The position numbers and the translations under genes are program-made. This document shows, piece after piece, positions 1 to 8,580 of a DNA stretch of 64,000 nucleotides (within the stretch, counting starts at the first letter, position 1; each line of letters starts with the position of its first letter). The notes beneath the pieces were generated by a model, which was given only the letters and a program-made list of their open reading frames with translations, was not told the DNA's origin and made no database searches. The DNA comes from Paenibacillus sp. MMS18-CY102 (GTDB taxonomy: Bacteria > Bacillota > Bacilli > Paenibacillales > Paenibacillaceae): NCBI RefSeq assembly GCF_009789195.1, contig NZ_WSTC01000016.1:62001-126000 (forward strand), given 5' to 3'.

Positions 1-401
1 ACGACAGAGCTGGCGTTTTCGTTTGCCCACTTGAATGAATACCCATCACATAAGACGATGATGGCCGTTGAGGCGATGATAAAGGTAAAGCCGACGACAG
101 CGCCGAAAAGTACTTCTGATACCGCACGCCGTTGGAACAGAAGTTCGGGAACCGGACGCCGCGCCAAAAACTTCATCACAAACCAATAGATAACGATGGC
201 AACGGCGCTTCCGGCAAGTGCCAGTATGATGGACCCTAGTGCCTTTAAATCTTTGGATAACAAGTTGAATGCCACGTTGGCGAGGATGATCCCAAGTGCT
301 CCCACGAGCATCCAGGCGAGGGGGAACTGGAAGAACGAAACAAACCTAGATGTTCCCTTCCCTCTAAGCGCTTCATTGTCGGGCGTATTCGTCTTTCTCA
401 T
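1..401 (-). CDS. CPBP family intramembrane metalloprotease, N-terminal part (cut by window edge)
   Basis: About 133 residues from the ATG at 401 run off the left edge. They show a charged N-terminus, a first hydrophobic segment (WMLVGALGIILANVAF), a second (IILALAGSAVAIVIYWFVM), then an RRPVPEL stretch and a third membrane segment beginning after RRAVSEVLFGAVVG. This order is what I expect of the N-terminal half of CPBP (CAAX/Abi) membrane proteases. The catalytic EExxxR and HxxxN motifs would lie outside the window, so the family call rests on hydrophobicity and the RRP-E pattern. A GAGGAG Shine-Dalgarno precedes the ATG by 12 nt. It is on the same strand as the two-component genes upstream, but a terminator-like hairpin lies between them. 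Confidence 0.55.
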   Translation of the reverse strand, partial: MRKTNTPDNEALRGKGTSRFVSFFQFPLAWMLVGALGIILANVAFNLLSKDLKALGSIILALAGSAVAIVIYWFVMKFLARRPVPELLFQRRAVSEVLFGAVVGFTFIIASTAIIVLCDGYSFKWANENASSV

Positions 402-543
402 TATCAGTGATCACTCCTCTTCTCCTGACAAGATATCGATTAATGTTCCGATCTTGCAGGTTACAAATCAACGATACTTTAAATAAGTCATATGTCAGCA
501 GTACCGTTTAGTCATATTTTGGTCATATGACTTTAGCAAAATT

Positions 544-573
544 AAAGCCGACATCCGTTACGATGCCGGCTTT
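544..573 (-). terminator. Rho-independent terminator after the response regulator
   Basis: AAAGCCGACATC and GATGCCGGCTTT pair with one mismatch around a 6-nt loop. On the minus strand the stem is followed by a T-rich run (TTTAATTTT). It lies 7 bp past the stop codon of the response regulator gene and separates it from the CPBP gene. Confidence 0.75.
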
Positions 574-580
574 GTGTTCT

Positions 581-1234
581 TTAAGAATCTAAAATGCCAG
601 TTTCCCTAGCCTTAAAGGCAGCTTCTCTTCTTCCTTTAACATTCAATTTCGAATAAATATTCGAGATGTAATTTTTAACCGTACCTTCACTCAAAAATAA
701 GGCCTTAGCGATATCCTGATTGCGCAGGCCTAACGCCAGCTTGTGAAGAACTTCGACTTCGCGGGTGCTAAGTCCGAATTCATTGTTTTTCTCAACCAAC
801 TCGGGTCCGCTTTGCTGCATGCTTTTAATCATTTTGTCGGCCATTTCTGGCGAAATGAGTGTGCCTCCTGTGTGTACCACCCGTATTCCGGCAATAAGGT
901 TTTTGGGATGGATAGCTTTGAGCAGGAAGCCTTCAGCTCCATGGCTTAACGCGGCGAGAACATATTCAACTTCTTTGTACGAAGTTAGAATAATAATTTT
1001 CGTTAATGGGAATCGAGGTTTGATCTTCTCAGTAGCAACAACGCCATTCATAATCGGCATATTTATATCCATAAGGATGATATCCGGTTGGTTTTTTTCA
1101 CAATAGCTAATCGCTTCTTCACCATTCTTAGCCAATCCCACAACCTCGATATCGTCTTCCATCTCTAGTACAATTTTTAGGCTTTCAAGGATCAATTCCT
1201 GATCATCAACGATGAGCACTTTAATTTTGGACAT
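581..1234 (-). CDS. NarL/LuxR-family response regulator
   Basis: The 217-residue protein has a receiver domain (about 1-120) followed by a LuxR-type helix-turn-helix (about 150-213), the normal NarL/DesR layout. The acidic pair is D10-D11, the phospho-acceptor is D56 in ILMDINMP, the switch threonine is T84 in ILTS, and the conserved lysine is K106 in GFLLK. The output domain carries LSTREVEVL and the recognition-helix stretch IAKALFLSEGTVKNYISNIYSKL. Its start overlaps the end of the histidine kinase gene by 14 bp, with an AAAGGAG site inside that gene, so the two are co-translated. It should be activated by phosphoryl transfer from the upstream kinase. The target genes are unknown. The CPBP gene just downstream is one possibility. 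Confidence 0.93.
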   Translation of the reverse strand: MSKIKVLIVDDQELILESLKIVLEMEDDIEVVGLAKNGEEAISYCEKNQPDIILMDINMPIMNGVVATEKIKPRFPLTKIIILTSYKEVEYVLAALSHGAEGFLLKAIHPKNLIAGIRVVHTGGTLISPEMADKMIKSMQQSGPELVEKNNEFGLSTREVEVLHKLALGLRNQDIAKALFLSEGTVKNYISNIYSKLNVKGRREAAFKARETGILDS

Positions 1235-2390
1235 ACGAATTATCTCCTTTCAGTGGTATTTCGCATCTGACTTCAGCGCCAGTGTCCGCCAAGGCGGAGA
1301 ATGAAAAGGTACCTCCCAGCATTTCAATCCGCTTCTTCATTGTACTCAGGCCGAACCCATACTCAAACTTGCCTAATGGCTTTCCATTATTCCGAATGGA
1401 GACTCGCAAATTAGGTGGAGAGAAGTGGAGATCCAACGCCATTTCCGTTGCTTTTCCATGCTTTAATGCATTCGTAAAAGACTCTTGTATCACCCGAATG
1501 ATCGATTGCCGCACATCGAAAGGAAGGATCCGTTCTGTTCCCTTCAGTGTGAGATGAATGACCGTTCCGGTATATTCTTGAAAGTTGCTGACGAGTCTCT
1601 CGGCGTGGTTTACTAGACTTATAATCTCTTCTTCTCCCATCTTGTGCACGATGTCCCTCATGTCGTCCAAGTTTTGTTCCGTCAGTCCTCTTATACCAAT
1701 CAATTTCTCCTTGGCTAGATTAGGATTTTTGTCTAGAAGTGCAATAGCAGCATCGAGACTCATAATCAGGGAAATAAAAGAGTGTCCTAGTGTGTCATGC
1801 ATTTCCCTGGACATACGGCTTCGTTCCTCTAGCAGCGTCATCCTTTCGATTTCGGCAGCGTATTGGGTTAACAATTTATTTTGTTCATCGATTTCTTTCG
1901 CTAATTTATTTTTCTCATGATAGGCTTTGGCAATGAAGCTGACCCAAATCCCGATAAAAGAGAACAGAAAGTTGTCTGAGCTTGAACCGAGCGCCAAGTC
2001 CCATGTAACTTTTCCAAATAACATGCTGATAAAGGGTAGTACGAATAGTGCTGGCAAAGTCCAGGCCGTCTTTCTGGTCAATAAGTATCCGATTGTAAGA
2101 CTCGGAATGAGATAATCGACACTCCCTAAGTGATCCGCCTGCATGAACGATTTAATGTAGTAGGACCCCCCTAGCAATAGTTCAAGCAAGATGAACCATT
2201 CCTTGTTCTTTCTTAGCTGCGGAAACCAGAATAAAGGCGGAATAATAAGGGCCGCTAAGAGCCAAATGACGTTCACGAGCAATCGAGGCGAATATTCATT
2301 GTCCATTAAGATATGAAACAGCAGCAAAATATAATTATAGGACCGGAGCCCAAATATCCCCCAGTCCATGATGTGAAAAACTTTTTTCAT
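1221..2390 (-). CDS. Sensor histidine kinase, HisKA_3 (NarX/DesK-like)
   Basis: The protein has 389 residues. The first ~155 form five or six hydrophobic helices without a large extracellular loop, which suggests membrane or intramembrane sensing rather than ligand capture outside. A coiled-coil-like linker (KLAKEIDEQNKLL) leads into the HisKA_3 dimerisation box MSREMHDTLGH, with the phospho-acceptor at H198. The ATPase domain shows the N-box RVIQESFTNALKHG and the G-box YGFGLSTMKKRI. Co-transcribed with and overlapping the response regulator, it is the first gene of the operon. An AAGGAT site precedes the ATG. It resembles DesK-type sensors in build, but I cannot assign the signal. Confidence 0.93.
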   Translation of the reverse strand: MKKVFHIMDWGIFGLRSYNYILLLFHILMDNEYSPRLLVNVIWLLAALIIPPLFWFPQLRKNKEWFILLELLLGGSYYIKSFMQADHLGSVDYLIPSLTIGYLLTRKTAWTLPALFVLPFISMLFGKVTWDLALGSSSDNFLFSFIGIWVSFIAKAYHEKNKLAKEIDEQNKLLTQYAAEIERMTLLEERSRMSREMHDTLGHSFISLIMSLDAAIALLDKNPNLAKEKLIGIRGLTEQNLDDMRDIVHKMGEEEIISLVNHAERLVSNFQEYTGTVIHLTLKGTERILPFDVRQSIIRVIQESFTNALKHGKATEMALDLHFSPPNLRVSIRNNGKPLGKFEYGFGLSTMKKRIEMLGGTFSFSALADTGAEVRCEIPLKGDNSYVQN

Positions 2391-2525
2391 AGAGATATCC
2401 TTTCTTACTCAAGCATAATGGATTGTTTTCCTTGATTATACAATAAATACGGAACACGCCGAAGGAAGCTCGGATCACTTAAGGGCCAGGCCTACTTTCG
2501 ATTGACGCTTAAGAGCCTAATCTTA

Positions 2526-2588
2526 TATGTGCATATTGCACATAATAATCAATTCATGGTATGCTTTATTATGTGCAATATGCACATA
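2526..2588 (+). promoter_or_regulatory. Twin palindromic operators flanking the promoter of the quinone reductase-marR operon
   Basis: TATGTGCATATTGCACATA (2526-2544) and TATGTGCAATATGCACATA (2570-2588) are 19-bp palindromes with 8-bp arms and are exact reverse complements of each other. Their centres are 44 bp apart, about four helical turns. The first contains a plausible -35 (TTGCAC, 2536-2541). TATGCT (2560-2565) fits a -10 at 18 bp spacing, and the second palindrome covers the expected transcription start. This is what an autorepressing MarR dimer would use. The downstream MarR gene is the inferred ligand. Confidence 0.85.
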
Positions 2589-2614
2589 TCTGCAATGAAA
2601 GAAGGTTGCTAAAA

Positions 2615-3586
2615 ATGAAAGCAGCAATCGTAAAAGAAAAAGGAACGAATCCCGTTGTTGGCCAGTATGAAGCTCCTGTGGCAACGGAGGGGGAAGTGCT
2701 CATTAACGTATCGGCAGCTGCCTTGAGCCGGGTTAGTAAATATCGTTCAATGGGTATGCATTACTCCTCGGAAACTCATTTTCCATTGGTGGCGGGTATC
2801 GATGGCGTTGGAACATTGCAAGATGGCTCACGCGTGTACTTCGCGCTGCCTACCCCGCCTTTCGGCAGCCTGGCTGAGCAAACGGTTGTCAACGCAAAAC
2901 TAACAGTCCGCTTACCCGATGGCCTTGATAATATTACCGCAGCTGCGATCGCTAATCCCGCCAGCTCTTCGTGGGCGGCGCTGCTCTTCCGCGCTCGCTT
3001 TAAACCGGGCCAGACGGTCTTGATTAATGGCGCTACAGGTGTCTCTGGCAGCTTGGCCATCCAAATTGCCAAAGCTCTAGGCGCCCATAAAGTGATCGTA
3101 ACCGGGCGCGACGAAGTGAAGCTGCGGGCGCTTAAAGCCGATGAGGTGGTTACATTTGATATGACCGCCGACAACGGAGCCAAACAGTTCGAAAGTGCCC
3201 TGATGCCTGTCATTGCCGAAGGCGTCGATGTTGTATTGGATTATCTATGGGGAGACAGCGCACTGGCGATTATGACGGCTCTGGCTAAGACGCAAACGGA
3301 TCGTGTGACACGTTTTGTAAGCATCGGCACCTCTTCTGGGCAAGAAGATATTGCATTGCCATCCGCCATTCTCCGCTCGTCCACTATTGAACTTGTAGGC
3401 AGCGGAGACAAGAGCGTGTCCAAGGCTGATATGCTGTCCGCAATAAAAGAATCATTTGAACTGGCTGCAAGGGGTAAGATAAGGATTGACACGAAGGTGT
3501 ACGCTTTAGAGGATATTGAAGAGGCTTGGAATGCCCCATTGATGCCAAGACCCGTTGTAAGGATGTCGGACACAGATGGAAAATGA
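2615..3586 (+). CDS. Zinc-less MDR-family quinone oxidoreductase-like dehydrogenase
   Basis: From the ATG at 2615 (AGAAGG site upstream) the protein has about 323 residues and begins MKAAIVKEKG, typical of medium-chain dehydrogenases. A GroES-like N-terminal domain is followed by a Rossmann domain with the nucleotide-binding stretch INGATGVSGS and the acidic/basic turn VTGRDE. No structural or catalytic zinc cysteines are seen, so it belongs with NADPH:quinone reductase-like (QOR) members rather than alcohol dehydrogenases. An in-frame ATG 54 nt upstream lies inside the promoter and operator region and is not favoured. It overlaps the MarR gene by 11 bp. The likely role is reduction of quinones or reactive carbonyls when the MarR repressor is released; the substrate cannot be read from sequence. 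Confidence 0.88.
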   Translation: MKAAIVKEKGTNPVVGQYEAPVATEGEVLINVSAAALSRVSKYRSMGMHYSSETHFPLVAGIDGVGTLQDGSRVYFALPTPPFGSLAEQTVVNAKLTVRLPDGLDNITAAAIANPASSSWAALLFRARFKPGQTVLINGATGVSGSLAIQIAKALGAHKVIVTGRDEVKLRALKADEVVTFDMTADNGAKQFESALMPVIAEGVDVVLDYLWGDSALAIMTALAKTQTDRVTRFVSIGTSSGQEDIALPSAILRSSTIELVGSGDKSVSKADMLSAIKESFELAARGKIRIDTKVYALEDIEEAWNAPLMPRPVVRMSDTDGK

Positions 3587-4010
3587 AATTTTCAAGGCGT
3601 TATTAGATCTGGTCTCACTGCTTAACCGGCCGGATCGTGATAAGAAAATGATCGCAAACGCAGGCGTTAATCTAGAGGCGGCAACCTTCCGCGTCTTCGG
3701 GGGGGTTGTCCATCTCCAACCAACCAGCGTTGGGGATTTGGCCGCTATGATGGGCAAGAACTATTCCAGTGTTAGTCGGCAAATTGATAAGTTAGAGGCC
3801 GCAGGGCTGGTTCACACGTATGCATCGAGTGCAGATTCGCGTATCCGCATCTCTGAATTAACGCCTTACGGGGAAGATGTTCATGCGAAGATTAGCCATG
3901 CTCGCGAACGTATTATGCAGGAGGCTTTGTCGGACTGGTCTCAGGAGGACAGACAGGAGTTGTTATCTAAGTTACGTCGTCTGTTCGACTCGTTGTATAA
4001 GATCGACTAG
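3576..4010 (+). CDS. MarR-family transcriptional regulator
   Basis: The protein has 144 residues, the usual MarR length, with a winged helix in the middle: PTSVGDLAAMMGKNYSSVSRQIDKLEAAGLV, followed by a wing with D-S-R-I-R. The N- and C-terminal helices for dimerisation are both present. Its start lies inside the end of the dehydrogenase gene, so the two are translationally coupled. The twin palindromes at the operon promoter suggest negative autoregulation, with a phenolic, quinone or oxidant inducer as is common in this family (inferred). Confidence 0.92.
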   Translation: MENEIFKALLDLVSLLNRPDRDKKMIANAGVNLEAATFRVFGGVVHLQPTSVGDLAAMMGKNYSSVSRQIDKLEAAGLVHTYASSADSRIRISELTPYGEDVHAKISHARERIMQEALSDWSQEDRQELLSKLRRLFDSLYKID

Positions 4011-4123
4011 CGTTCTATGAATCCTGGGGGGTGCTTTTTGATGCACGGCAGTAGTCATACTTTGGGAATTCATCCATATACATGTTATTGTACGGCATCA
4101 CACAAGCGAAAGGATGAAATTAT

Positions 4124-4456
4124 TTGTCAGCAAAAATACTTATTTCCAGCGTTACTTCTTCACCAACCCCTCAAGCTGGACAGTCAAGCCGTTCCAGCGG
4201 GAACTTTTCAACGGATACTCTTCCCCCCAACACCATCAATTTTCAATGGGAAATATCGTCTTTTGGAAGTGATGACCCGAATTCGATTAGTTTTTCTGTT
4301 GCGCAAGACGTAAGCGGCGGCAGCGATCCAACTATTTTTACTAACGTAGTTAACGGTAAGTATACAGATGTCTATGAACATAGATCCCTTTACATTGCAA
4401 AACCAAATGGCGCAACAGCGAACTTTGTAGTAAGCATATTTGCGATAACAAGGTAA
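4124..4456 (+). CDS. Small uncharacterised protein rich in Ser/Thr, probably beta
   Basis: A TTG start at 4124 with AAAGGA about 7 nt upstream gives 110 residues. The first third is low-complexity and Ser/Pro/Thr-rich (SSVTSSPTPQAGQSSRSS). The rest alternates hydrophobic and polar residues (INFQWEIS, FSVAQDV, ANFVVSIFAI) as expected of a beta sandwich. There is no signal peptide, cysteine or transmembrane helix. I do not recognise the family. A strong terminator follows 28 bp after the stop, which supports a real transcription unit; it may be the last gene of the marR operon, 113 bp downstream. A competing overlapping frame starting near 4017 lacks such composition and was rejected. Confidence 0.5.
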   Translation: MSAKILISSVTSSPTPQAGQSSRSSGNFSTDTLPPNTINFQWEISSFGSDDPNSISFSVAQDVSGGSDPTIFTNVVNGKYTDVYEHRSLYIAKPNGATANFVVSIFAITR

Positions 4457-4484
4457 GAGTACGTTATAAAGCAGCATATAAACA

Positions 4485-4524
4485 AACGATCCCCGCCTAG
4501 CCATACGGCCAAGCGGGGATCGTT
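4485..4524 (+). terminator. Rho-independent terminator
   Basis: AACGATCCCCGC (4485-4496) pairs perfectly with GCGGGGATCGTT (4513-4524) across a 16-nt loop. A GTTGTATT tail follows. It ends the unit of the small protein at 4124. Confidence 0.85.
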
Positions 4525-4567
4525 GTTGTATTAAGAATAAGAAGCCTTTCAGTTCGACTGGGGAATT

Positions 4568-4678
4568 GTGAGGCCCGGCAAGCATGCCACAAAGGGGAAT
4601 TCCGGAATCAGAGGGGATACAAATGGTTTGAAGTTGGTTGTAAACGGTGTTACGCTAGCATCTAATGATGATCACTAA
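4568..4678 (+). other. Possible short leader ORF or gene remnant upstream of the ABC-F gene
   Basis: A GTG-started frame of 36 codons ends 24 bp before the ABC-F start. Its C-terminal half (GLKLVVNGVTLASNDDH) reads like real protein and has no counterpart in the neighbours. Two explanations fit: a decayed gene end, or a leader peptide of the kind that attenuates some ABC-F resistance genes. No anti-terminator pair that would establish attenuation was found by eye. Confidence 0.25.
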
Positions 4679-4702
4679 TTCAGTTATAAGAAAGGTAACA
4701 CG

Positions 4703-6442
4703 ATGATAAAAGTTGAACACTTATCCTTCTCATTTCCACATAAAGAACTATACAACGACGTTTCCTTTACGTTAAAAGAAGCACAACATTGCGCTTTTAT
4801 AGGGACAAGCGGCAGTGGGAAAAGTACGTTGATCGATATACTGATGGCCCCAGAAAGGTATCTATTCGATGGCAAATTAGAGATGGCCCCAGAATGGACG
4901 ATTGGGTATGTGAGCCAGTTTCCAGAACTAGACAACACGAAAGAAACAACCGTTTTTGAATATATCGGAGAACGGTTTATAAAGGTTCAAAATGAAATTC
5001 AATCGATATGCACGGAAATGGAAACGTCATCGGATATCGAACCGTTACTGGAAAAGTATCAATTGGCTTTAGACGCATTGGAAGCAATGGGTGGGGAAGA
5101 TTTTGAAAGTACCATTGATAAGCAGCTAAATCTAGCAAACCTTATGAAGCGAAGGGATTCTAAGGTATCGGACCTGAGCGGCGGGGAATTCAAGCTTGTT
5201 CAAGTAATGAAGGAAATGCTTAATCGTCCCGACTTGATGATTATGGACGAACCGGATGTATTTTTAGACTTCGAGAACCTTAACGCGCTTAAAAAGCTTA
5301 TTAATTCCCACAAAGGAATGCTGCTCGTTGTCACGCACAACCGGTATCTGTTAAATCATTGTTTCAACAAAATTATTCACCTTGAAAACACGGAGCTCCA
5401 AGAGTTTGATGGTCGATATATAGAATATAACTTCTCATTGCTTCAGACCAAAATCGAGTTACAAGAACTTGCAGTCGCTGAGAAAGAAGAAAGTGAAAGA
5501 AACGAGAAAATTATCAATAATCTAAGAGTTATTGCAACTTATAATTCAGAAGCATCCAGAGGCAGAGCGTTAAAAGCTCGAGTTAGATTTCAAGAAAGAT
5601 TGGAAGCGCGTAGAATTAAAGCGCCATTCGTTGACATTAAGCAGCCGAATATCAGTTTTGGCATTGATAATGAGATGGAAGACACCACTGTTGTAAGTGT
5701 CAATAACTATCGCGTAGCCTTTGATGAGCTGCTTTTGGACGATGTTAGCTTTGAGATCAAATCTACAGATAAAGTAGCGATTATCGGTGCAAATGGTACT
5801 GGGAAAACGACGTTGCTCCGAGATATCTTTAAAAATAATCATGATGCAATTGAAATAAATGTTGATGCTAAAGTAGCTTATTTATCTCAGATGCAAGGCG
5901 AAGTGCTAAAGGATTCTAATACAATACTAGAAGAATTCATTGAGGCAGGGTTTAAAACGTATGATGAAATCAGATTGTATCTTTCTAACTATGGTTTTGA
6001 AGGAGAAATGGTTAGCCAAAAGATAGAATCTTTATCTGGCGGAGAAAAAAACATCCTTCAATTGGCTAAGGTTTCTGCGAGTAAAGCAAACATACTGCTT
6101 CTTGATGAACCGACAAGCCACTTGGACACCTATACCCAGCTAGCACTGGAGAAAGCCATTGAAGGCTATAAAGGTGCGATTATCATGATATCCCATGATT
6201 TCTATTCGGTTGTAAATGGGATGGATTATGTTCTAATTATTGAAGATAAGACGATTCGAAAAATGAGCATGCGAAAATTTAGACAGATGATCTATGCGAG
6301 CCATTTTGATAAAGACTATCTGGAAACGGAACAAAAGAAAAAATCACTTGAAATGAAAATTGAATTGGCTTTAAAAGATACGAATTTTGAACTTGCAAAA
6401 AGATTAGTTGATGAGTTAGAAGCGCTGATTCAGTTACTTTAG
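4703..6442 (+). CDS. ABC-F-type ATPase (tandem NBDs, ribosome-associated family)
   Basis: The protein has 579 residues with two nucleotide-binding domains and no membrane segment. NBD1: Walker A GTSGSGKST (34-42), signature LSGGE (about 158), Walker B LMIMDEPDVFLD. NBD2: Walker A GANGTGKTT (from 362), signature LSGGEKN, Walker B LLLDEPTSHLD. A charged helical linker of about 110 residues (LQELAVAEKEESERNEK and following) joins them, as in ABC-F proteins that enter the ribosomal E site. Some ABC-F members protect ribosomes from antibiotics and others act in translation housekeeping; which applies is not decided here. NBD1 is unusual: DEPDVFLD replaces the customary DEPTNHLD. A short C-terminal coil of about 35 residues ends the protein. 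It is monocistronic and followed by a terminator. Confidence 0.85.
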   Translation: MIKVEHLSFSFPHKELYNDVSFTLKEAQHCAFIGTSGSGKSTLIDILMAPERYLFDGKLEMAPEWTIGYVSQFPELDNTKETTVFEYIGERFIKVQNEIQSICTEMETSSDIEPLLEKYQLALDALEAMGGEDFESTIDKQLNLANLMKRRDSKVSDLSGGEFKLVQVMKEMLNRPDLMIMDEPDVFLDFENLNALKKLINSHKGMLLVVTHNRYLLNHCFNKIIHLENTELQEFDGRYIEYNFSLLQTKIELQELAVAEKEESERNEKIINNLRVIATYNSEASRGRALKARVRFQERLEARRIKAPFVDIKQPNISFGIDNEMEDTTVVSVNNYRVAFDELLLDDVSFEIKSTDKVAIIGANGTGKTTLLRDIFKNNHDAIEINVDAKVAYLSQMQGEVLKDSNTILEEFIEAGFKTYDEIRLYLSNYGFEGEMVSQKIESLSGGEKNILQLAKVSASKANILLLDEPTSHLDTYTQLALEKAIEGYKGAIIMISHDFYSVVNGMDYVLIIEDKTIRKMSMRKFRQMIYASHFDKDYLETEQKKKSLEMKIELALKDTNFELAKRLVDELEALIQLL

Positions 6443-6457
6443 AGTAGGATGATAACG

Positions 6458-6499
6458 AAACGACTGCTTCCCTGTATTTGGCCGGGGGACGGTCGTTTT
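6458..6499 (+). terminator. Terminator after the ABC-F gene
   Basis: AAACGAC (6458-6464) pairs with GTCGTTT (6492-6498). Additional G-C pairing is possible between the C-rich and G-rich segments inside, and a T-rich tail (TTTTATTT) follows. Confidence 0.65.
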
Positions 6500-6601
6500 A
6501 TTTGGTTCTATGATTGGATTGCTTGTTTACAAGGTGGAAACTCTGCAATATAATGGTTGCGAAAACGTTTGCACCAACCATTTGAAACGGAGGTAATGGC
6601 C

Positions 6602-7486
6602 TTGAAATTTTCCATTCGATTATTTGTACCGCTCCTTGCCTGTACGTGCCTCATTATAGGTGGGTGCGCTGCCCAAAGAAGCACATTTCCTTATAGCTCC
6701 AAGGAGCCAATGCCAGTTCCTGTCCTTTTTGCGCCAGATCTTATTTCCACCAAGCAAGCAGAGGAATGGTCGTTTTCCTTTACGCCGGACGGAACTGCCA
6801 TCTATTTTCAACGCGGGGACTATGAGCAATATACCATCTATGAATCACATTTTGAGAATAAGCAATGGAGCACGCCGCAAAAATCTAAGCTCGCACCAGA
6901 GATACTTTCCCAGGACGGGGATACATTCATAACGCGGGATGGCAGCAAAATATTTTTCGCCTCCAATCGCTCCACCAGCGGCACGAAGCAAGATAATGAC
7001 CTATGGATGGCAACGCGAAGCGGCGATTACTGGGGGGAACCCTCTTCGCTAGGCGCACCTGTCAATAGCAGCTTTCAGGAGTGGTTGCCTTCGGTTGCCT
7101 CCAGTGGCAACTTGTATTTCCAATCCAATCGGCCTGGAGGCAGTGGCCAGATCGATCTGTACGTATCCAATTGGAAGGACGGCAAATATACAGAGCCTGA
7201 GTCGCTTGGAAGCGGGATTAATACGAGCGAAAACGACGAGTCCCCCTATATAGCCCCGGATGAAAGCTACCTTATATTTGCCCGCGGCGGAAGTACGTTG
7301 TACATTAGTCTTCGCCAGGGCGATGAATGGGGCACTCCCCAGCCAATCAAGTTGCCAGGGGACACCGGGACCATTAAGTACAGCCCTAACGTCAGTCCGG
7401 ACAGCAAATATTTGTTCTATACGAGCAACAAAGCAGGTACGGCCGATATTTACCAGATCGATTTTAATATCGACGATTATAAATGA
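6602..7486 (+). CDS. Lipoprotein with PD40/TolB-like beta-propeller repeats
   Basis: The preferred start is TTG at 6602, because GGAGG (6589-6593) sits 8 nt before it. An ATG at 6596 would be only 2 nt from that site. About 294 residues: a lipoprotein signal (LFVPLLACTCLIIGGC) with lipobox IGGC, then repeated WD40-like/PD40 blades, each with a D-G or D-x-K turn: FTPDGTAIYFQ, ITRDGSKIFFASN, SSGNLYFQSNRPGG, APDESYLIFARG and SPDSKYLFYTSN. It is thus a membrane-anchored extracytoplasmic propeller, probably binding protein or glycan. TolB and OmpA-linked relatives use the same repeat, but no partner is encoded nearby. It stands alone, convergent with the next gene. Confidence 0.8.
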   Translation: MKFSIRLFVPLLACTCLIIGGCAAQRSTFPYSSKEPMPVPVLFAPDLISTKQAEEWSFSFTPDGTAIYFQRGDYEQYTIYESHFENKQWSTPQKSKLAPEILSQDGDTFITRDGSKIFFASNRSTSGTKQDNDLWMATRSGDYWGEPSSLGAPVNSSFQEWLPSVASSGNLYFQSNRPGGSGQIDLYVSNWKDGKYTEPESLGSGINTSENDESPYIAPDESYLIFARGGSTLYISLRQGDEWGTPQPIKLPGDTGTIKYSPNVSPDSKYLFYTSNKAGTADIYQIDFNIDDYK

Positions 7487-7580
7487 AGGAAATGCCCACA
7501 TAAGCAATACGGTCCTTTAAGAGATGGACTGGATTGCCGCCGGGACAGTTTCGGAAAACTTTACGTTAATCATATAAACC

Positions 7581-8384
7581 CTATAATTTTTTTGCCTTAA
7601 TAATAAAGGTTACAGGGAGCATCTTTGCTTTATTTGCAAAATCGCCGTTATTCGATTGTATAATTTCATCATCAGATTCCTCAATGATTTGCTCAATGGC
7701 AAATCCCTCTTTTGCTAGCGCATTCACATAGGTTGATAGCTTACGGTCCGATAATGTTAGCGTACTTTCGCCAAGAGTTACTGAATACCAAGATTCATCG
7801 AAATAACATTTTTTAAAAACAAGCCTATCATTTTCTGCAGCAACACATTTGTGTATCGGGTGAGACCAGCTGAAAATAAATACTCCGTCTTTTTTAAGGT
7901 AAGAAGCAATGCGGCGAAAAGTTCCCTGAAGATCGGTTGTCCAGCCGATGGCATAAATCGAATAAACAAAGTCAAAATAATCAGCTGGTATGCCACATTC
8001 CGCTTCCATGGGGGAACAGACCAACGTGGCTGAAAGTCCGCATGCCGTCAAATGCTGCTTTGTTTTTTCGATTTGGTTTTCCGATAAATCCATTCCCCAT
8101 AGTTCAGATGCTTGGCGTTCGCCTAAATATTGCAGGGAGTGGCCGCTTCCACAGCCTATTTCTAGCATCTTCTTTCCCGTGACGTCTCCGAAAAGATGGC
8201 ACTTCTCTTCCGAGACAAATGCTCCATATAACGGCAGTGAGGTTGCTCCTAAAAGATCATTTCCTTTTGTGTCCCAAAACAAGCTGTTTGTTTCATGAAT
8301 ACTGCGTGTATCCATGTCGACCGAGATGGCACTAACCTCATCACCGCCGATCATGTTTGTTCGATAAGACGAATTCTGGTTCAT
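7581..8384 (-). CDS. Class I SAM-dependent methyltransferase
   Basis: The start at 8384 (MNQNSSYRTN) follows a GGGGGTAAG site; an upstream in-frame start would extend past that site. The protein has about 267 residues. Motif I is MLEIGCGSGHSLQYLG, the acidic end of beta-2 is LWGMDLSENQ, and motif II is YFDFVYSIYAIGW, followed by the post-motif KKDGVFIFSWSHPIHKC. This matches Methyltransf_11/25-type enzymes (UbiE/BioC-like) acting on small molecules. There is no operon partner to suggest a substrate. It lies downstream of and co-directional with the YwrO-like gene, about 200 bp away. Confidence 0.85.
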   Translation of the reverse strand: MNQNSSYRTNMIGGDEVSAISVDMDTRSIHETNSLFWDTKGNDLLGATSLPLYGAFVSEEKCHLFGDVTGKKMLEIGCGSGHSLQYLGERQASELWGMDLSENQIEKTKQHLTACGLSATLVCSPMEAECGIPADYFDFVYSIYAIGWTTDLQGTFRRIASYLKKDGVFIFSWSHPIHKCVAAENDRLVFKKCYFDESWYSVTLGESTLTLSDRKLSTYVNALAKEGFAIEQIIEESDDEIIQSNNGDFANKAKMLPVTFIIKAKKL

Positions 8385-8580
8385 TTTCTTACCCCCAGTA
8401 AGTAGTAAAGGAACTGTAAACATGATACGAGTAGATGGCAAAAGAAGGCAAATGCCAAAAACAAGCGTTCGTATTTCGGTTTGCTAAAAGGATCGTAGGC
8501 GCACAATGCTTTCAACGTGTTTTCATAAAAAAGAAACTCCTTTAATCTCGCAATTGCTTCAAAATTCATACGAAGGAATG

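Noticed and set aside
4017-4313. Overlapping ORF in the frame next to the 110-residue small protein
   Set aside because: Cys/His/Leu-rich shadow composition, and it runs through the proposed gene's ribosome site.
6560-6573. CcpA cre-like sequence CGAAAACGTTTGCA before the PD40 lipoprotein gene
   Set aside because: It mismatches the consensus at two or more key positions, and no carbon-related function is evident.
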